42,497 nt of DNA, taken from NCBI GenBank assembly GCA_030407315.1, contig JALQPE010000550.1:1-42497 (forward strand). The letters run 5' to 3'. Source of the stretch: Asparagopsis taxiformis. Lineage: Eukaryota; Rhodophyta; Florideophyceae; Bonnemaisoniales; Bonnemaisoniaceae. The notes under the pieces are model-generated. The model was not told the origin of the DNA and ran no database searches. It saw only the letters and a list, made by a program, of their open reading frames with translations. Positions 1 to 9,478 of this stretch are shown here, piece by piece. Within the stretch, counting starts at the first letter, position 1; every line of letters starts with the position of its first letter. A program made the position numbers and the translations under genes.

Positions 1-905
1 AACACTACCCGTTGCGCGGCTCCCTCGTAGGGATTTTACGGACGCCCGAGAAAGCGAGTTACGTCGCGACATGCTTCTCATGAGCTCCCTCCGGGCAAAC
101 CCACCAGGTTCAAAACGAGTGTTGGTCGGCTTCGCCGTCTCCCCTCGAGTCGCCCGATGCGTCACTTCCGTGTTCCACATACGCTATGTAGCGACAGGAC
201 TTTCCCCTTCATCCCGGAGATGCGCTTTACGTCGAACGTATGAATCGTCGCTTGTTCCAAGAGGGATCGTACCAAGGCTCCGTAGCGGATCTACGATGAT
301 TCGGTCACGCTGGTTCGCGTACCCTCACGTCCCGATACGGTAGCTATGAGCATCATATGCGTTTGCACGCTAGGGTTACTTCCCGAAGGATGGGGCGTCA
401 GGTGACGGCGAATGATTATCGCGTGTTCGCGCACCGTCATGGTAGCTCTGCTGAGCCGGCTGCTAGACCCATGAAGGTAGCGAGGGAAGCTTTGGACCCG
501 CTATGGGATGAGCGCACTTGGGAAGGCCAGTCATCTCCACCGATGTGTTTGCCCGTTGCCGACCCTCCGTCGCTGGTGTACTTCCACAATTCCGCTCTTC
601 GCGACGCGTCGCGAGCGAGATGTCCATCCGCCATTCGGGCGCGCGCGCCGAATGGCGGATGGACAGGTTCCGATCGTACCTCGAGTTGGAGAGGGATATC
701 CTTATAGGGATCGAGTTGGCTCGTACCGCCGAGACGCGGGGCTTTGTGCCGGTGATGGCGGAGGAATTCCTCAATAGGGTGAGCAGTACTTGGTACGATA
801 TCCCGAAGTGCCGGTGTCGGACGTGGTCCCCTATAGTCGGGAGTTACCTGGTTCGGTAGTTCGTCGGTTGTTGAAGGTGGCCCTTGGGGGCGATGATTAT
901 CCACA
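1..905. mobile_element. Decayed retroelement sequence, probably 3' part of a pol-like region
   Basis: No single reading frame stays open and no reverse transcriptase, integrase or protease motif was recognised. The stretch is GC-rich and full of ACG/CGT/CGA words, the same base style as the gag remains at 15.4-17.8 kb, and unlike the AT-richer block that starts near 2,235. Short open frames run on both strands (for example 357-707 plus and 437-904 minus). They overlap each other and a long inverted repeat, so I do not call any of them a gene. The retroelement assignment is inferred from composition and from the LTR-like and gag-like stretches just downstream. Confidence 0.3.
621..665. repeat. 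Perfect 18-bp inverted repeat with a GC-only loop
   Basis: The left arm (621-638, TGTCCATCCGCCATTCGG) is exactly complementary to the right arm (648-665). A 9-base alternating GC loop lies between them. It could fold as a cruciform in DNA or a strong hairpin in RNA. It sits inside the decayed retroelement stretch and explains why similar open frames appear on both strands there. Confidence 0.85.
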
Positions 906-949
906 GGAACTGGTCAGTATCAACATCACAGGAGTGGCACGGAGAAGGT

Positions 950-1700
950 GGTTATTGTAGTATACGTGGCAATTCCGAAATTGCAAATATTTACGTTTTC
1001 CGCGGAATTCGAATTTCGGCGGACACGACCGACGACAGCAATGCACGAACATAGCTGGCGCATGCGCGCGCGCAACCCTGCACACGTGTGCAACGAACGT
1101 ACTGGCAACGGCCAACGGACCAACGGGTCCCTACGTGTGACCCACAAGGTCCTTTCCCATTCGGGGACGTTACGAGCAGTGTACACTGTAAAGCGATGCA
1201 TCGTGGCTACATAGGTATTGGCATCGTGCCGGGAGGGAAAGGGGACAATTCATCGAACGAGCAACGGCTCTAGTCTACGACTGACTTCTACGTTTTACGT
1301 TTACGTTTTGCCTAGCGAGGCTTCGTCTCCGTCGAGCTGCGTACTCCCTACCCATCGCCGCACGTAAGGCTGATTGCGTGTAGTGCCTCTGGGCTTGGTT
1401 GAGAGCGCCTCCGGTGACGTACCACCTCGTTTGCTAAAGTAATCCTCGCGTGGATTGTTGCGTCGTGACGCTCGTGTCTACTCGCTAACCTATTCTCTAC
1501 CGTTCTACCTAACATACAGTCAAAACACCAGCGGGTGGTCTGTTCGTTCGTTTCGTAAGGACAGCGTGTCCACTAGCTCGTACCAGCTACTTCGTCTAAC
1601 GAACTATCGTCCCACACTGGTCTCTCGACCTAGAAGTTGCTACGAGCATAACGACAACCAACGAGGTTGAGCTCTTTTACGTTAACGAAAAGCTACGTGC
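950..1700. mobile_element. Possible LTR / untranslated leader of the retroelement
   Basis: No convincing reading frame is present. A purine-rich run (GGAGAAGGTGG, about 943-953) is followed by TTATTGTAGTATAC, as expected for a polypurine tract and LTR start. The stretch ends in a T/C-rich leader before an ATG at 1,716. I found no second copy in the window and no clear primer-binding site, so the LTR call and both borders are guesses. Confidence 0.25.
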
Positions 1701-1715
1701 TACAGACGACGGTCT

Positions 1716-2233
1716 ATGAATTACGCTGTGTCGAATTCCACGCGCGCGCCCAGGCAACCGTTGCCAACGTCAGCGGACGCCGAAGCCGACGTGGCCTTGT
1801 CAGCAGAAGCGATCTTCGCGACTGATCGATCTATCCCGCCGGATATCGAGGCGATCGGCCAGCTACCACGTACGGTAAGCCCGTTTGAGTCCGTGAGTAT
1901 GGACCCCGCAACGCGCGGTCAGCTCAACGAAGGGAACGTGACTCCACGGCACTACGTGTAGTGTACGAAGACCTCGAGGTCAATCGAAAGGGCGAGCGAC
2001 GCGGCCGTCGACGAAGCCGTAAGGCAGAGATCGGAGTCTCGGAGCGCGAAGCTCTGGCGTTACGTGAACGCTCAGAGCCCTCGAACGGGAAAACGAATAT
2101 TTACGAAACCGCTCTCCGCCGTGGAGGGAAGACTCGACTCGTTGTCGTAGAATTCAACGAAATCGTCGCCGGAAGTTTCCGCTCCGCCGAGCGGAAGCGT
2201 TCCGAATTACGAAGAAGGCTCGCGCGCCTATAA
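1716..2233 (+). pseudogene. Gag-like basic fragment of a retroelement, in two frames
   Basis: An open frame from ATG 1,716 to 1,961 encodes a low-complexity A/T/P/E-rich stretch. The next frame (about 1,961-2,233) encodes a strongly basic segment dense in Arg, Lys and Glu. Both resemble the acidic and arginine-rich tail of the gag remains at 17.2-17.8 kb in composition, but I could not align them. The coding style ends abruptly near 2,235, where AT-rich sequence begins, so the fragment is probably truncated. Function unknown; it may be the 5' gag part of an element starting at the possible LTR just upstream. Confidence 0.3.
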
Positions 2234-2406
2234 CACTGATTTTTGTATGAACAGAATATATTTCGAGTTAAGAATAAATTTGTTTCGAAAATGATTGAAT
2301 AAATTTCCATATTCTGATATTGATTGACCTTTTCATAAATGTTCCGAAATCGATTGATCTCATGGTTATTTCATTTCCGTGGTGCAGAAATATTACAAAG
2401 AACAGT

Positions 2407-5031
2407 TCAGTATTTCCCCAATGCTACTAAACCTGCTCTAATTTCCTTCTCTACTCCTGCTCTGAGTTTCTTGTTCGTCAAAGAATCAAACTCAGCTATT
2501 ACTGTATCCACAGAAATATTCCCTTGCCAAGGGTCTATATTTTTTCCTCTTCCAACTGTCGCCGGACGATACTTACCACTCCATGCATCCCCTTTGTCAT
2601 ACACTTCATACCATCTTATGAACAGATTTCTTGTCACGCCACTTCCATCCTGGATACATTCGATAATCTGTCCTAGCCAGAAAGGCATTTCCTTCGTACA
2701 TCCGTATCCATTAACAGCAACAAATCGATTCCTAGAATAAGGTAGGTCTGTTTGAGCCATCATTTCCTGTAAATTTTCTTCATCCTCGTCAAACCCATGG
2801 TTGGAAAAACTCTGATTACTGTAAATTCCATTCAGCTCTACGCACTCTTCCAAGTTCCAATGTAGTGGTTCGTCTCTGTCTCTGTACACTTGAGCAACCA
2901 GTGCATGAAGTGATCTCATTTTAGCGACACTGTTCACCCTTACCTCCTCTGATCTGAGCCTTAGAAGAATTTTTTCCTTATCTGGTGGACAGACAACAGA
3001 GTTACAGGGTGCCGCGTGAAGGTTTGGTGGAGATCGAGTAAATCCTTTGAGACCATTGGTCAATGCTGGAAGGCTTCTCCACTGGTCATCACAAGAAATT
3101 TTGACATCACAAGCAGTTTTGAAGAAGGCAGAACCCCGTTCTGTTTCGGGATCTCTGAAGAATCTGAAGTAGCGGTACTTTGAAAAAGGTTTCACCTTCC
3201 CAATACAGTTTTCCATCTTACATAAACCCGAGAAATTGATAATGTGTAGCATGCGGGAGACAGATGGTTCAGGCGTGAAAGACTTTCGCAGTTCATCGTG
3301 GAGATCCTCCATAGTTGCTGCGTTATTGAATTTCAGTCTCCTTGATGTACAACTGAAGGCTTGGTCGATATCAGAGTGAGTGTGTCCTATAGGAAGGAAA
3401 GACACAAATATCTCTTCGTACACACCCCATGCCACTAAGCATTCCAAGTAGCAGAACAAGAATGAATTTTTGTTCTCCCGTGTGCAATTGTCAACTTGCA
3501 AAAAAAGTTTTCCCTGTAGTTTAGATCCTAATGCTTTGCTTGAAAGCGTTCTGTGAAGCGCTTCCACGATATGGTTAGCACCAGTTTCAAATTCTGCGGT
3601 CATGGTGTACAACGAGAGATGTTTTCGGGCACCATGCTCTAGTACACCTATCAGCCTGACCTTCAAACTATGCCCAACTGTCGCTTTTGTATTGACAGTG
3701 AAATGGGGAAGCCCATATCCAGACTGGTCTGCACCATCCACGATAAGTGATGTATACTGCGAAGGGTACAACGCCGCTAGCTCACACCTCTTCTGATACT
3801 CTCTACGTTCCCGAGAAACCATCTCTATATGCAAACGTCTCCGTTCAAGAAGAGGAGCTGTACTCTTCTTGTCTGTTCCATACTTGGCTAGAGCGTCCCG
3901 AATATACTCACAATCAGTACATTTTGTGAATCGCTGAATTCTTCTTACTTTGATATCACCGCAATACTTCTTCCAAGTTGTGTAGAAGTATGCCAAAGAA
4001 GGTATATTATGATATCCATGCAGAACAGTGTACTGTTCTCGGAAAACTTCATAGACAGATTTCTTTTGAAAGAGTGGAAGGTGTCTTTCGTTGGTGTCAG
4101 GCATTCGCTCCGCTGTAGAATCCGCAAATCTGTCCAGGAAACATATAACAGAGTCCCTCTGTGGACTCTCTGGGTCTTTTTGAGCTGATGAAAAACAGAC
4201 TGATCTTCCATTTGCCCATGAAATCTTCACTGATCGTTGCATGTGTCTAGAAAACATGAAGGAAGACTCCAGGAATTTGTAGCAGACTTTCCTCCCGCAA
4301 AAAAGGTAAACTTTAGAGCTGGGATCGAATAATTTCTCCAAGTATCTTCGCCGATCAATCCTTCCCCATAAAAGTACTCGGCTGACTTCAGACCTCAGAA
4401 ACGTTGGGTCTGTACTTCGAAAGCATCTCCTTTTCTTACAACAGAACTGTTTTCTGATGTCTAGATTAGATAAAGACGTGACATGCTTCCTCTTCTCGAT
4501 CATCCTTTTGCTCACACGATTTCCATTACTCCTCTTGTCGCTATCATGGCTTTTTCGTGGACTTGTATCCAACTGATAGATGGATGGTTTTCCAATTGGA
4601 CAAGATGACGCACAAGAATCAGAATATCTTTCTGTTGCAGTACTTGGAGATAAGCAGTCAGATACAGAAGCTTGTTTTACTTCCAGCGGTGATTGAAATG
4701 GAATATTTCCGTAACCGTCATTACGCTCCAAAAGAATTCCAGATTCCGAACGATTCAATGAACCTCTGACATATTCTTGGCGGTTTCTGTTGAAACGAAT
4801 TGGAATTATATCATTGCTCAATGGAATTCCTTGGTTTGCAGATGATTTTGATCGGTTTGGATGATGCGGAAATGAGTTCTCGCTGGTGCATTGTTCAGCT
4901 TCGGCTTCGATCCCCAGCGTTGCAAGAATACCGACAGCACTTTTGTGAATCAGTTTGCGGTTGGTGTCGGAGAGGCAAAATGTGTCCTCCATGAGTTTGC
5001 AGTGGTTTTCACTTCGAACGCTCACTTTCAT
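2407..5031 (-). CDS. DUF7869-type DDE-like transposase protein, 874 aa
   Basis: Intact frame from ATG (5,029-5,031) to TGA. Residues about 1-185 are Ser/Arg-rich and disordered. About 195-280 is a Cys-containing domain (KQFCCKKRRCF ... GRKVCYKFLESSFMFSR). A Cys pair (KCTDC) lies near 370. The core at about 425-560 carries LIVDGADQSGYG, then LQVDNCTRENKN, then LPIGHTHSDIDQAF. These Asp/Asn/His-rich blocks are typical of DUF7869 proteins, which resemble DDE integrase/transposase folds. After an acidic linker (DEDEEN, near 750) comes a C-terminal domain of about 100 residues (GCTKEMPFWLGQI...WY...Y.P) that is shared with the plus-strand protein at 9,340-10,494. The family name is from memory of the motifs; transposase activity is inferred. 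It lies 211 bp from the ParB-methylase gene on the same strand. Confidence 0.75.
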   Translation of the reverse strand: MKVSVRSENHCKLMEDTFCLSDTNRKLIHKSAVGILATLGIEAEAEQCTSENSFPHHPNRSKSSANQGIPLSNDIIPIRFNRNRQEYVRGSLNRSESGILLERNDGYGNIPFQSPLEVKQASVSDCLSPSTATERYSDSCASSCPIGKPSIYQLDTSPRKSHDSDKRSNGNRVSKRMIEKRKHVTSLSNLDIRKQFCCKKRRCFRSTDPTFLRSEVSRVLLWGRIDRRRYLEKLFDPSSKVYLFCGRKVCYKFLESSFMFSRHMQRSVKISWANGRSVCFSSAQKDPESPQRDSVICFLDRFADSTAERMPDTNERHLPLFQKKSVYEVFREQYTVLHGYHNIPSLAYFYTTWKKYCGDIKVRRIQRFTKCTDCEYIRDALAKYGTDKKSTAPLLERRRLHIEMVSRERREYQKRCELAALYPSQYTSLIVDGADQSGYGLPHFTVNTKATVGHSLKVRLIGVLEHGARKHLSLYTMTAEFETGANHIVEALHRTLSSKALGSKLQGKLFLQVDNCTRENKNSFLFCYLECLVAWGVYEEIFVSFLPIGHTHSDIDQAFSCTSRRLKFNNAATMEDLHDELRKSFTPEPSVSRMLHIINFSGLCKMENCIGKVKPFSKYRYFRFFRDPETERGSAFFKTACDVKISCDDQWRSLPALTNGLKGFTRSPPNLHAAPCNSVVCPPDKEKILLRLRSEEVRVNSVAKMRSLHALVAQVYRDRDEPLHWNLEECVELNGIYSNQSFSNHGFDEDEENLQEMMAQTDLPYSRNRFVAVNGYGCTKEMPFWLGQIIECIQDGSGVTRNLFIRWYEVYDKGDAWSGKYRPATVGRGKNIDPWQGNISVDTVIAEFDSLTNKKLRAGVEKEIRAGLVALGKY
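3129..3143. promoter_or_regulatory. Palindrome CAGAACNNNGTTCTG, copy 1
   Basis: Perfect 6-bp arms with a CCC spacer, inside the DUF7869 coding region, where it encodes TERGSA in the minus frame. It is one of six perfect copies, all between 3.1 and 9.3 kb. Role as a protein-binding site is inferred. Confidence 0.7.
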
Positions 5032-5814
5032 TGAGAGGTGAACAGAAGGCGGGCAAAATTTGTAAGTACTGATAGAGCATATAATTCAAACTTACAAAAA
5101 CAGAGAACAAATTTGGCGCCAAATATTGTACAACGGTAATGATCGATGTGAAAAGATTTATTCCATTCTTCTCTAGATGTTTGGAATCGCTCTTCAGTAG
5201 TGCAATGTACAAAAATAGTACTCATTCGCAAACATCTTTATCTCAATTGGAACATCTCATGCTGTGTAGGTCCCAAGAGAATATTCCCGCTAAGCCCTTC
5301 AGGTTTCCCGGAGGCTTCTCGATGCCTCCATAACCATATGGGTATTTTTTATCGCCAGCATCCTCCTTAACTTTGAAGGAATAGCATGCAACTAGCTTCT
5401 GGCCATCTTTCTCGTACTCAGAGAGAGGAACATTATGAATAGAAGTATGTAAATCACTGTCATTATCTGGAGCTGACAGAAGCTTTGCATGACCAATAGT
5501 GATTCCATCAAGGAGTAATTCAACTCCGTCCCCTCCTTTCAGCATATCGTTTCCACTTTGAACAATAGTACTGCTCTTTTCGATCATCTTCGTGATTTCT
5601 CCACTGCTTTCAGCTTTTGAATTCTCTCGCGTCTTTCTCTTCTTCATTGCGTGGTGTGAGGATGGACTTTTTCGGTACAGTATCTCTGCCACTGCACGTA
5701 GCCTCTCATGGGCAAGACGAAATGTAGATGCGCTTGACTCGATTACTACACATGAACGTGCAGTTCGCAACGAAGCTATTCCAGTAGTGAAAGTACCTCC
5801 GTAAATATCCAAAA

Positions 5815-5829
5815 CAGAACCCCGTTCTG
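5815..5829. promoter_or_regulatory. Palindrome CAGAACNNNGTTCTG, copy 2
   Basis: Perfect arms with a CCC spacer, as in copy 1. It lies in the methylase part of the ParB-methylase gene and encodes PERGSV just before the AdoMet-binding motif. Confidence 0.7.
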
Positions 5830-7265
5830 GACAAAATGTATTGATTAGTTCAGCAAGCAGACCCACATTTTCTCCTCTGTTAGGACGGGAGATTTCGTGC
5901 CTGGCAAAAGGAGCTTTTCTTTTGAAACGGGTATACCTGACATAGCAGCAAACCGTCTGCTTGTCTTTGAAGGAACGAAGTTGTAAGGGCTCCTCAAATC
6001 TGGCTTGAATGCACTTTTCGAAATTCCTGGTGCCCTTGCAATGACAGAAAATTCACAAGCGTTCTGAGGAAACTGATCACCTCTGTGAGCTTGCATCGTA
6101 CTGGTATCCTTCATAATTACGAATGGGTATTCTGGTCCGGCAAATCCGATGCGGTGAAGTTCGTTGTAGAAAAGTTCGAAGTTTCGAAATGAAACAAATG
6201 CAAGAAACCACCCTCCCGGCTTCAAGACGCGCCTGGCAAACTGACATATCTCTTTCACTTCCTTGTCATCTATGAAGTTATCGTAAGAAGTGTTTCGCAA
6301 AGAACGAGATTTAGGCGTCCCATACGGTGGATCTGTCAGTATAAGATCGAAGAGAGCATCACCATCTGTCCAAACGGTCTTATCAAAATCTTGCCATTTC
6401 ATCTGGTGGCATGAAACACCCAATTCGTCAAGATAGTTAATTTTCTCATCCAGCACTTCTGTAGTACAAGCAACTCGTTTTGGACGCGTATTCAGTCGGA
6501 CAGAATTGGCACTCGGAGCGTTTGATGGAGCGGAATTATTCCTGTTAACCTGCTTCGGTTGAACGGAATTTGGTTCCGAATTAGGTTTGGTCAAGACTTC
6601 TGATTCAGGCATATCGCCTAGATCCTGTGGTAATGTTCTTGGTGCCTTTCCTTCTATAGTGATGCTCGGCACTGGATGTGGAACTTGATCTTCAGGAACT
6701 TCACCCCCTTTAGTGATATCTTCAGCTGCGATTGGAAGAGAATCATCCGCGGAAGCTAAGGCAGTACAATTGTCTTTAGCCTGAAGTTCTTTCTCCCTGG
6801 TGAAATTCTCGGAAAACTTTTTTTCTTTAAGCGGTGCAGCCTCAGGACAAACTTTCCGATATTGTTTAAGAAGAGAATCTAAAACATCTCCATCATTCCC
6901 GAAATTGGCAGTAACTTCACAATCAAATTTTGTGGTACGGAGTAAGTTGTGCTTGACTACTTCCATTCCAGACGGCCATTCATCATCTTCTAAAAGAGCT
7001 TCAAACTTTCGAGCCTCCCTCATTGCACTACAAGCACTCTCAAACTGCTCCACTGTTACCTTATACGATGCTGCTTTGAACTTGTTCGTTCTAGAAATTT
7101 CCCTCAGCCGGTGGAGCGTGTTGATTTGATTCTTTTCTCCGTCCGGACCTGAGGCTCTCATGAACTTTGTCGCGGACTTGATTGAAGTTATGTTGATGAA
7201 TTTCCTGTATACTCGACAATCGGTGCATCGCATATTCATGGATTTTTCCAGCGGTTTATATTCAG

Positions 7266-7280
7266 CAGAACTTGGTTCTG
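7266..7280. promoter_or_regulatory. Palindrome CAGAACNNNGTTCTG, copy 3
   Basis: Perfect arms with a TTG spacer inside the ParB-methylase gene, encoding AEPSSA on the minus strand. Confidence 0.7.
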
Positions 7281-8054
7281 CCAAATCCGGGTGCTCTTCG
7301 TTCATGATTACTCCGATCTCATGTATTACACTTAGTGGAAGTCTAACTGCTGTTGTTGCTGCTTGTCTTATAGTATTATCCTTCAGATGCGTACAACCAT
7401 CATACGCTGAAGCGATCTGTTTCGCAGATGGAGCTCTACCATTCGACATGGTCTTCAATCGGTCAGCTTCATCTCTTAAACCGACCAAAGTATCATAGAA
7501 AGTTGATTCGATGTAAAAGGATGCATCATGTTTCTTATTCTGATGCCTTCCTAATTGCTTCAAAGTTTGCAAGCTGTGTCCGCCTTTCAGAATAGTCACA
7601 GGCCACAAGAAAGACTCCCAGTGTTCTGGATCTTCGTCTATTAACTCACGAATAGCAGTCATTCTGTGCATTCCGTCTACTACTCCGTACCAGACAGAAC
7701 GATCTTCTGCTTTTTCTGCGGCTTGGGATTCAGAGATAGGTTCCCCGTCCGAGCCGAGTTTAGATCGGAAGAAGTCCAACACATGTCTTTTCAAACCTCC
7801 CGTTAGCTCTACAACAATAGCATTATCAGATCCAGCAACAAATCCATCTCCAATATTCTCTATGGGCATTCCATCTCTCTTTCCCGAAGAAACTGTGGAA
7901 CCTCCACTGAATATAGACTTCAATCTCAAGACACCAGAGCGGGATATTTGACGAATTGATGTCAACGGAATGCAAGATCGAGGATCTACACGGCTGTTTG
8001 TCGAGCCTTCCATGATATCAGCGAACAATGCTTTAACGGATGCATCCTCCCGAC

Positions 8055-8069
8055 CAGAACTAGGTTCTG
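8055..8069. promoter_or_regulatory. Palindrome CAGAACNNNGTTCTG, copy 4
   Basis: Perfect arms with a TAG spacer near the 5' end of the ParB-methylase gene, encoding TEPSSG on the minus strand. Confidence 0.7.
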
Positions 8070-9014
8070 TCGAGCTTATTTTGTGTTTTGCTTGAAAGAA
8101 TCGCTTACTCATCTTCTGGTCACAATCGAGCTCTGAGTAAAACTGTGGTTTCGCGCTGTGAACTTGACCAGGCTGAACCTTTGTCCAGAAACGAGGAACG
8201 AAAACGACAGGATAATTGAATGATTGGAGCCTCCTTTTGCTACATGAAGAGTTTTCTCGCAAGTGTTGAGTTCCATGATAAGTAAGTCAGTGAACCTTTT
8301 ACGAGTTCAAAATTTGTAAAGTTGCATTCCAGTCAGATTTCATTCCTCCCAATCAATCTGCATTTCGGGAGTAGTACTTTCGGCACACCTGGCAATCACA
8401 TGGTCATCAGAGAGATGAGAAACTATATGGAAGTGATATATGGAATAGAAAGCCGGGCCAATGGTGTCGTTTATCTGTCTAGAAAATATCAATATTTGAC
8501 AACAGATATTTTGTCCTATCCTTCGCATAACCAATAGAAACGTTTTTCACATAGACTGCATTGAGTGACCATAATTGGTGGGCTTAGGGCCCAAAATTTT
8601 TTGATATTCCGGTGGCAATTTTGAAGGGTATAGTCTCGCGAGGTTACATTCAAATGGAAATAATCGTCCCGAGATGATGTGTCAGAATGCTCAAGCTAAT
8701 CTTAGAACATGAAACCTATGCATCAAATATCAATATTCGCGGATAGGTATCAATCTTGTCCAACTTGGAGGATGTATTCACCTCCCGTGTCACATTTTCC
8801 GGTCCGCATAGTCGACAGAAAAATAGTTCCAATTAATTCCGAACGTCTCTTTTGGGCTGGAAGCTTCTGAACAGAAAGTCATTCTGATGATATAACCAGA
8901 ACACAGTTCTTTTTCACCTAAACTTTATGGAGAGTACATATGGGATTTTAATAGCTTCGCAACGGTTACTGGGTCTAAACCGTTCTGGTCATTTTTGGGC
9001 GGGACGCTTCGAGA

Positions 9015-9029
9015 CAGAACAAGGTTCTG
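9015..9029. promoter_or_regulatory. Palindrome CAGAACNNNGTTCTG, copy 5, with a near-copy beside it
   Basis: Perfect arms with an AAG spacer, non-coding. A second copy with one mismatch (CAGAACACAGTTCAG) follows at 9,040-9,054, so the two centres lie 25 bp apart. Confidence 0.7.
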
Positions 9030-9257
9030 ATGCGAGAACCAGAACACAGTTCAGTGTTACTTAAATTTCTTGCAATCTACAAAGGGAATTTGGATAGTCT
9101 CGTAGTGTTTTTGGGCTCGGGAAGAAGTTGTGCACCTTTCTGTACAAGTGTAAAGGTTTTTGGAAAGTTTACAGAACATTAAAAATTTTAAGTTCGTATC
9201 AAATATCAATTGTGTTGCTGGAAGCTTCCAGCCAGAGCGACGTTATGATACAAATTT

Positions 9258-9272
9258 CAGAACATCGTTCTG
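9258..9272. promoter_or_regulatory. Palindrome CAGAACNNNGTTCTG, copy 6
   Basis: Perfect arms with an ATC spacer, 68 bp upstream of the ATG of the plus-strand gene at 9,340. The location fits an operator or transposase-binding site for that gene, but this is inferred. Confidence 0.7.
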
Positions 9273-9339
9273 TTTTTATTTAATTGCGTTGTAGCTGCTA
9301 CTCTACGTTGGCGAAATGTGATGGGTTGTCAGAAACACC

Positions 9340-9478
9340 ATGGAAGGTACAGTGAAACGGAAGACTCTAGCGAGAAAGTCTCCTCGCACATCCCCGGTCG
9401 TCAAGGATGGATCCATGGAAGGTACAGTGAAACGGAAGACTCTAGCGAAAAAGTCTCCTCGCACATCCCCGGTCGTCA
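9340..9478. repeat. 75-bp tandem repeat, nearly two copies, coding
   Basis: The first unit, 9,340-9,414, begins ATGGAAGGTACAGTGAAACG and is repeated from 9,415 with one early change (AGA to AAA) until about 9,478. The period of 75 keeps the reading frame and duplicates the start codon and a basic peptide. Confidence 0.85.

Larger units (their letters stand above)
5243..8262 (-). pseudogene. ParB-domain DNA methyltransferase, split by a -1 frameshift
   Basis: Two frames together make one ParB-methylase protein. Frame A (8,262 to a TAA at 5,845) has the ParB core near residues 190-240 (GVVDGMHRMTAIREL, counted from 8,262), a Cys pair (RCTDC) near 345, a basic/Ser linker, and at about 640 the methylase motif LILTDPPYG followed by LKPGGW. 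Frame B (to TGA at 5,243) continues with LINTFCPERGSVLDIYGGT, the AdoMet-binding motif, and IES near the end of that motif block. The order DPPY then AdoMet motif fits beta-class amino-methylases (N6-adenine or N4-cytosine). The frames join cleanly with a -1 step at GAG-AAA-ATG near 5,869, so this is a recent one-base lesion, a sequencing error or programmed slippage; the heptamer is not a classic X-XXY-YYZ site. The start is unclear: no ATG opens the upstream part and the first in-frame ATG is at 8,112. Confidence 0.8.
8290..9339. promoter_or_regulatory. Intergenic region with clustered CAGAAC palindromes
   Basis: About 1 kb without a convincing gene, lying between the divergent ParB-methylase (minus) and the 384-residue protein (plus). 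It is AT-rich. Besides the perfect palindromes at 9,015-9,029 and 9,258-9,272 it holds one-mismatch forms at 8,897-8,911 and 9,040-9,054 and a looser form at 8,872-8,886. The position suggests a shared control region or an end of the mobile unit. I saw no clear terminal inverted repeat. Confidence 0.5.
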
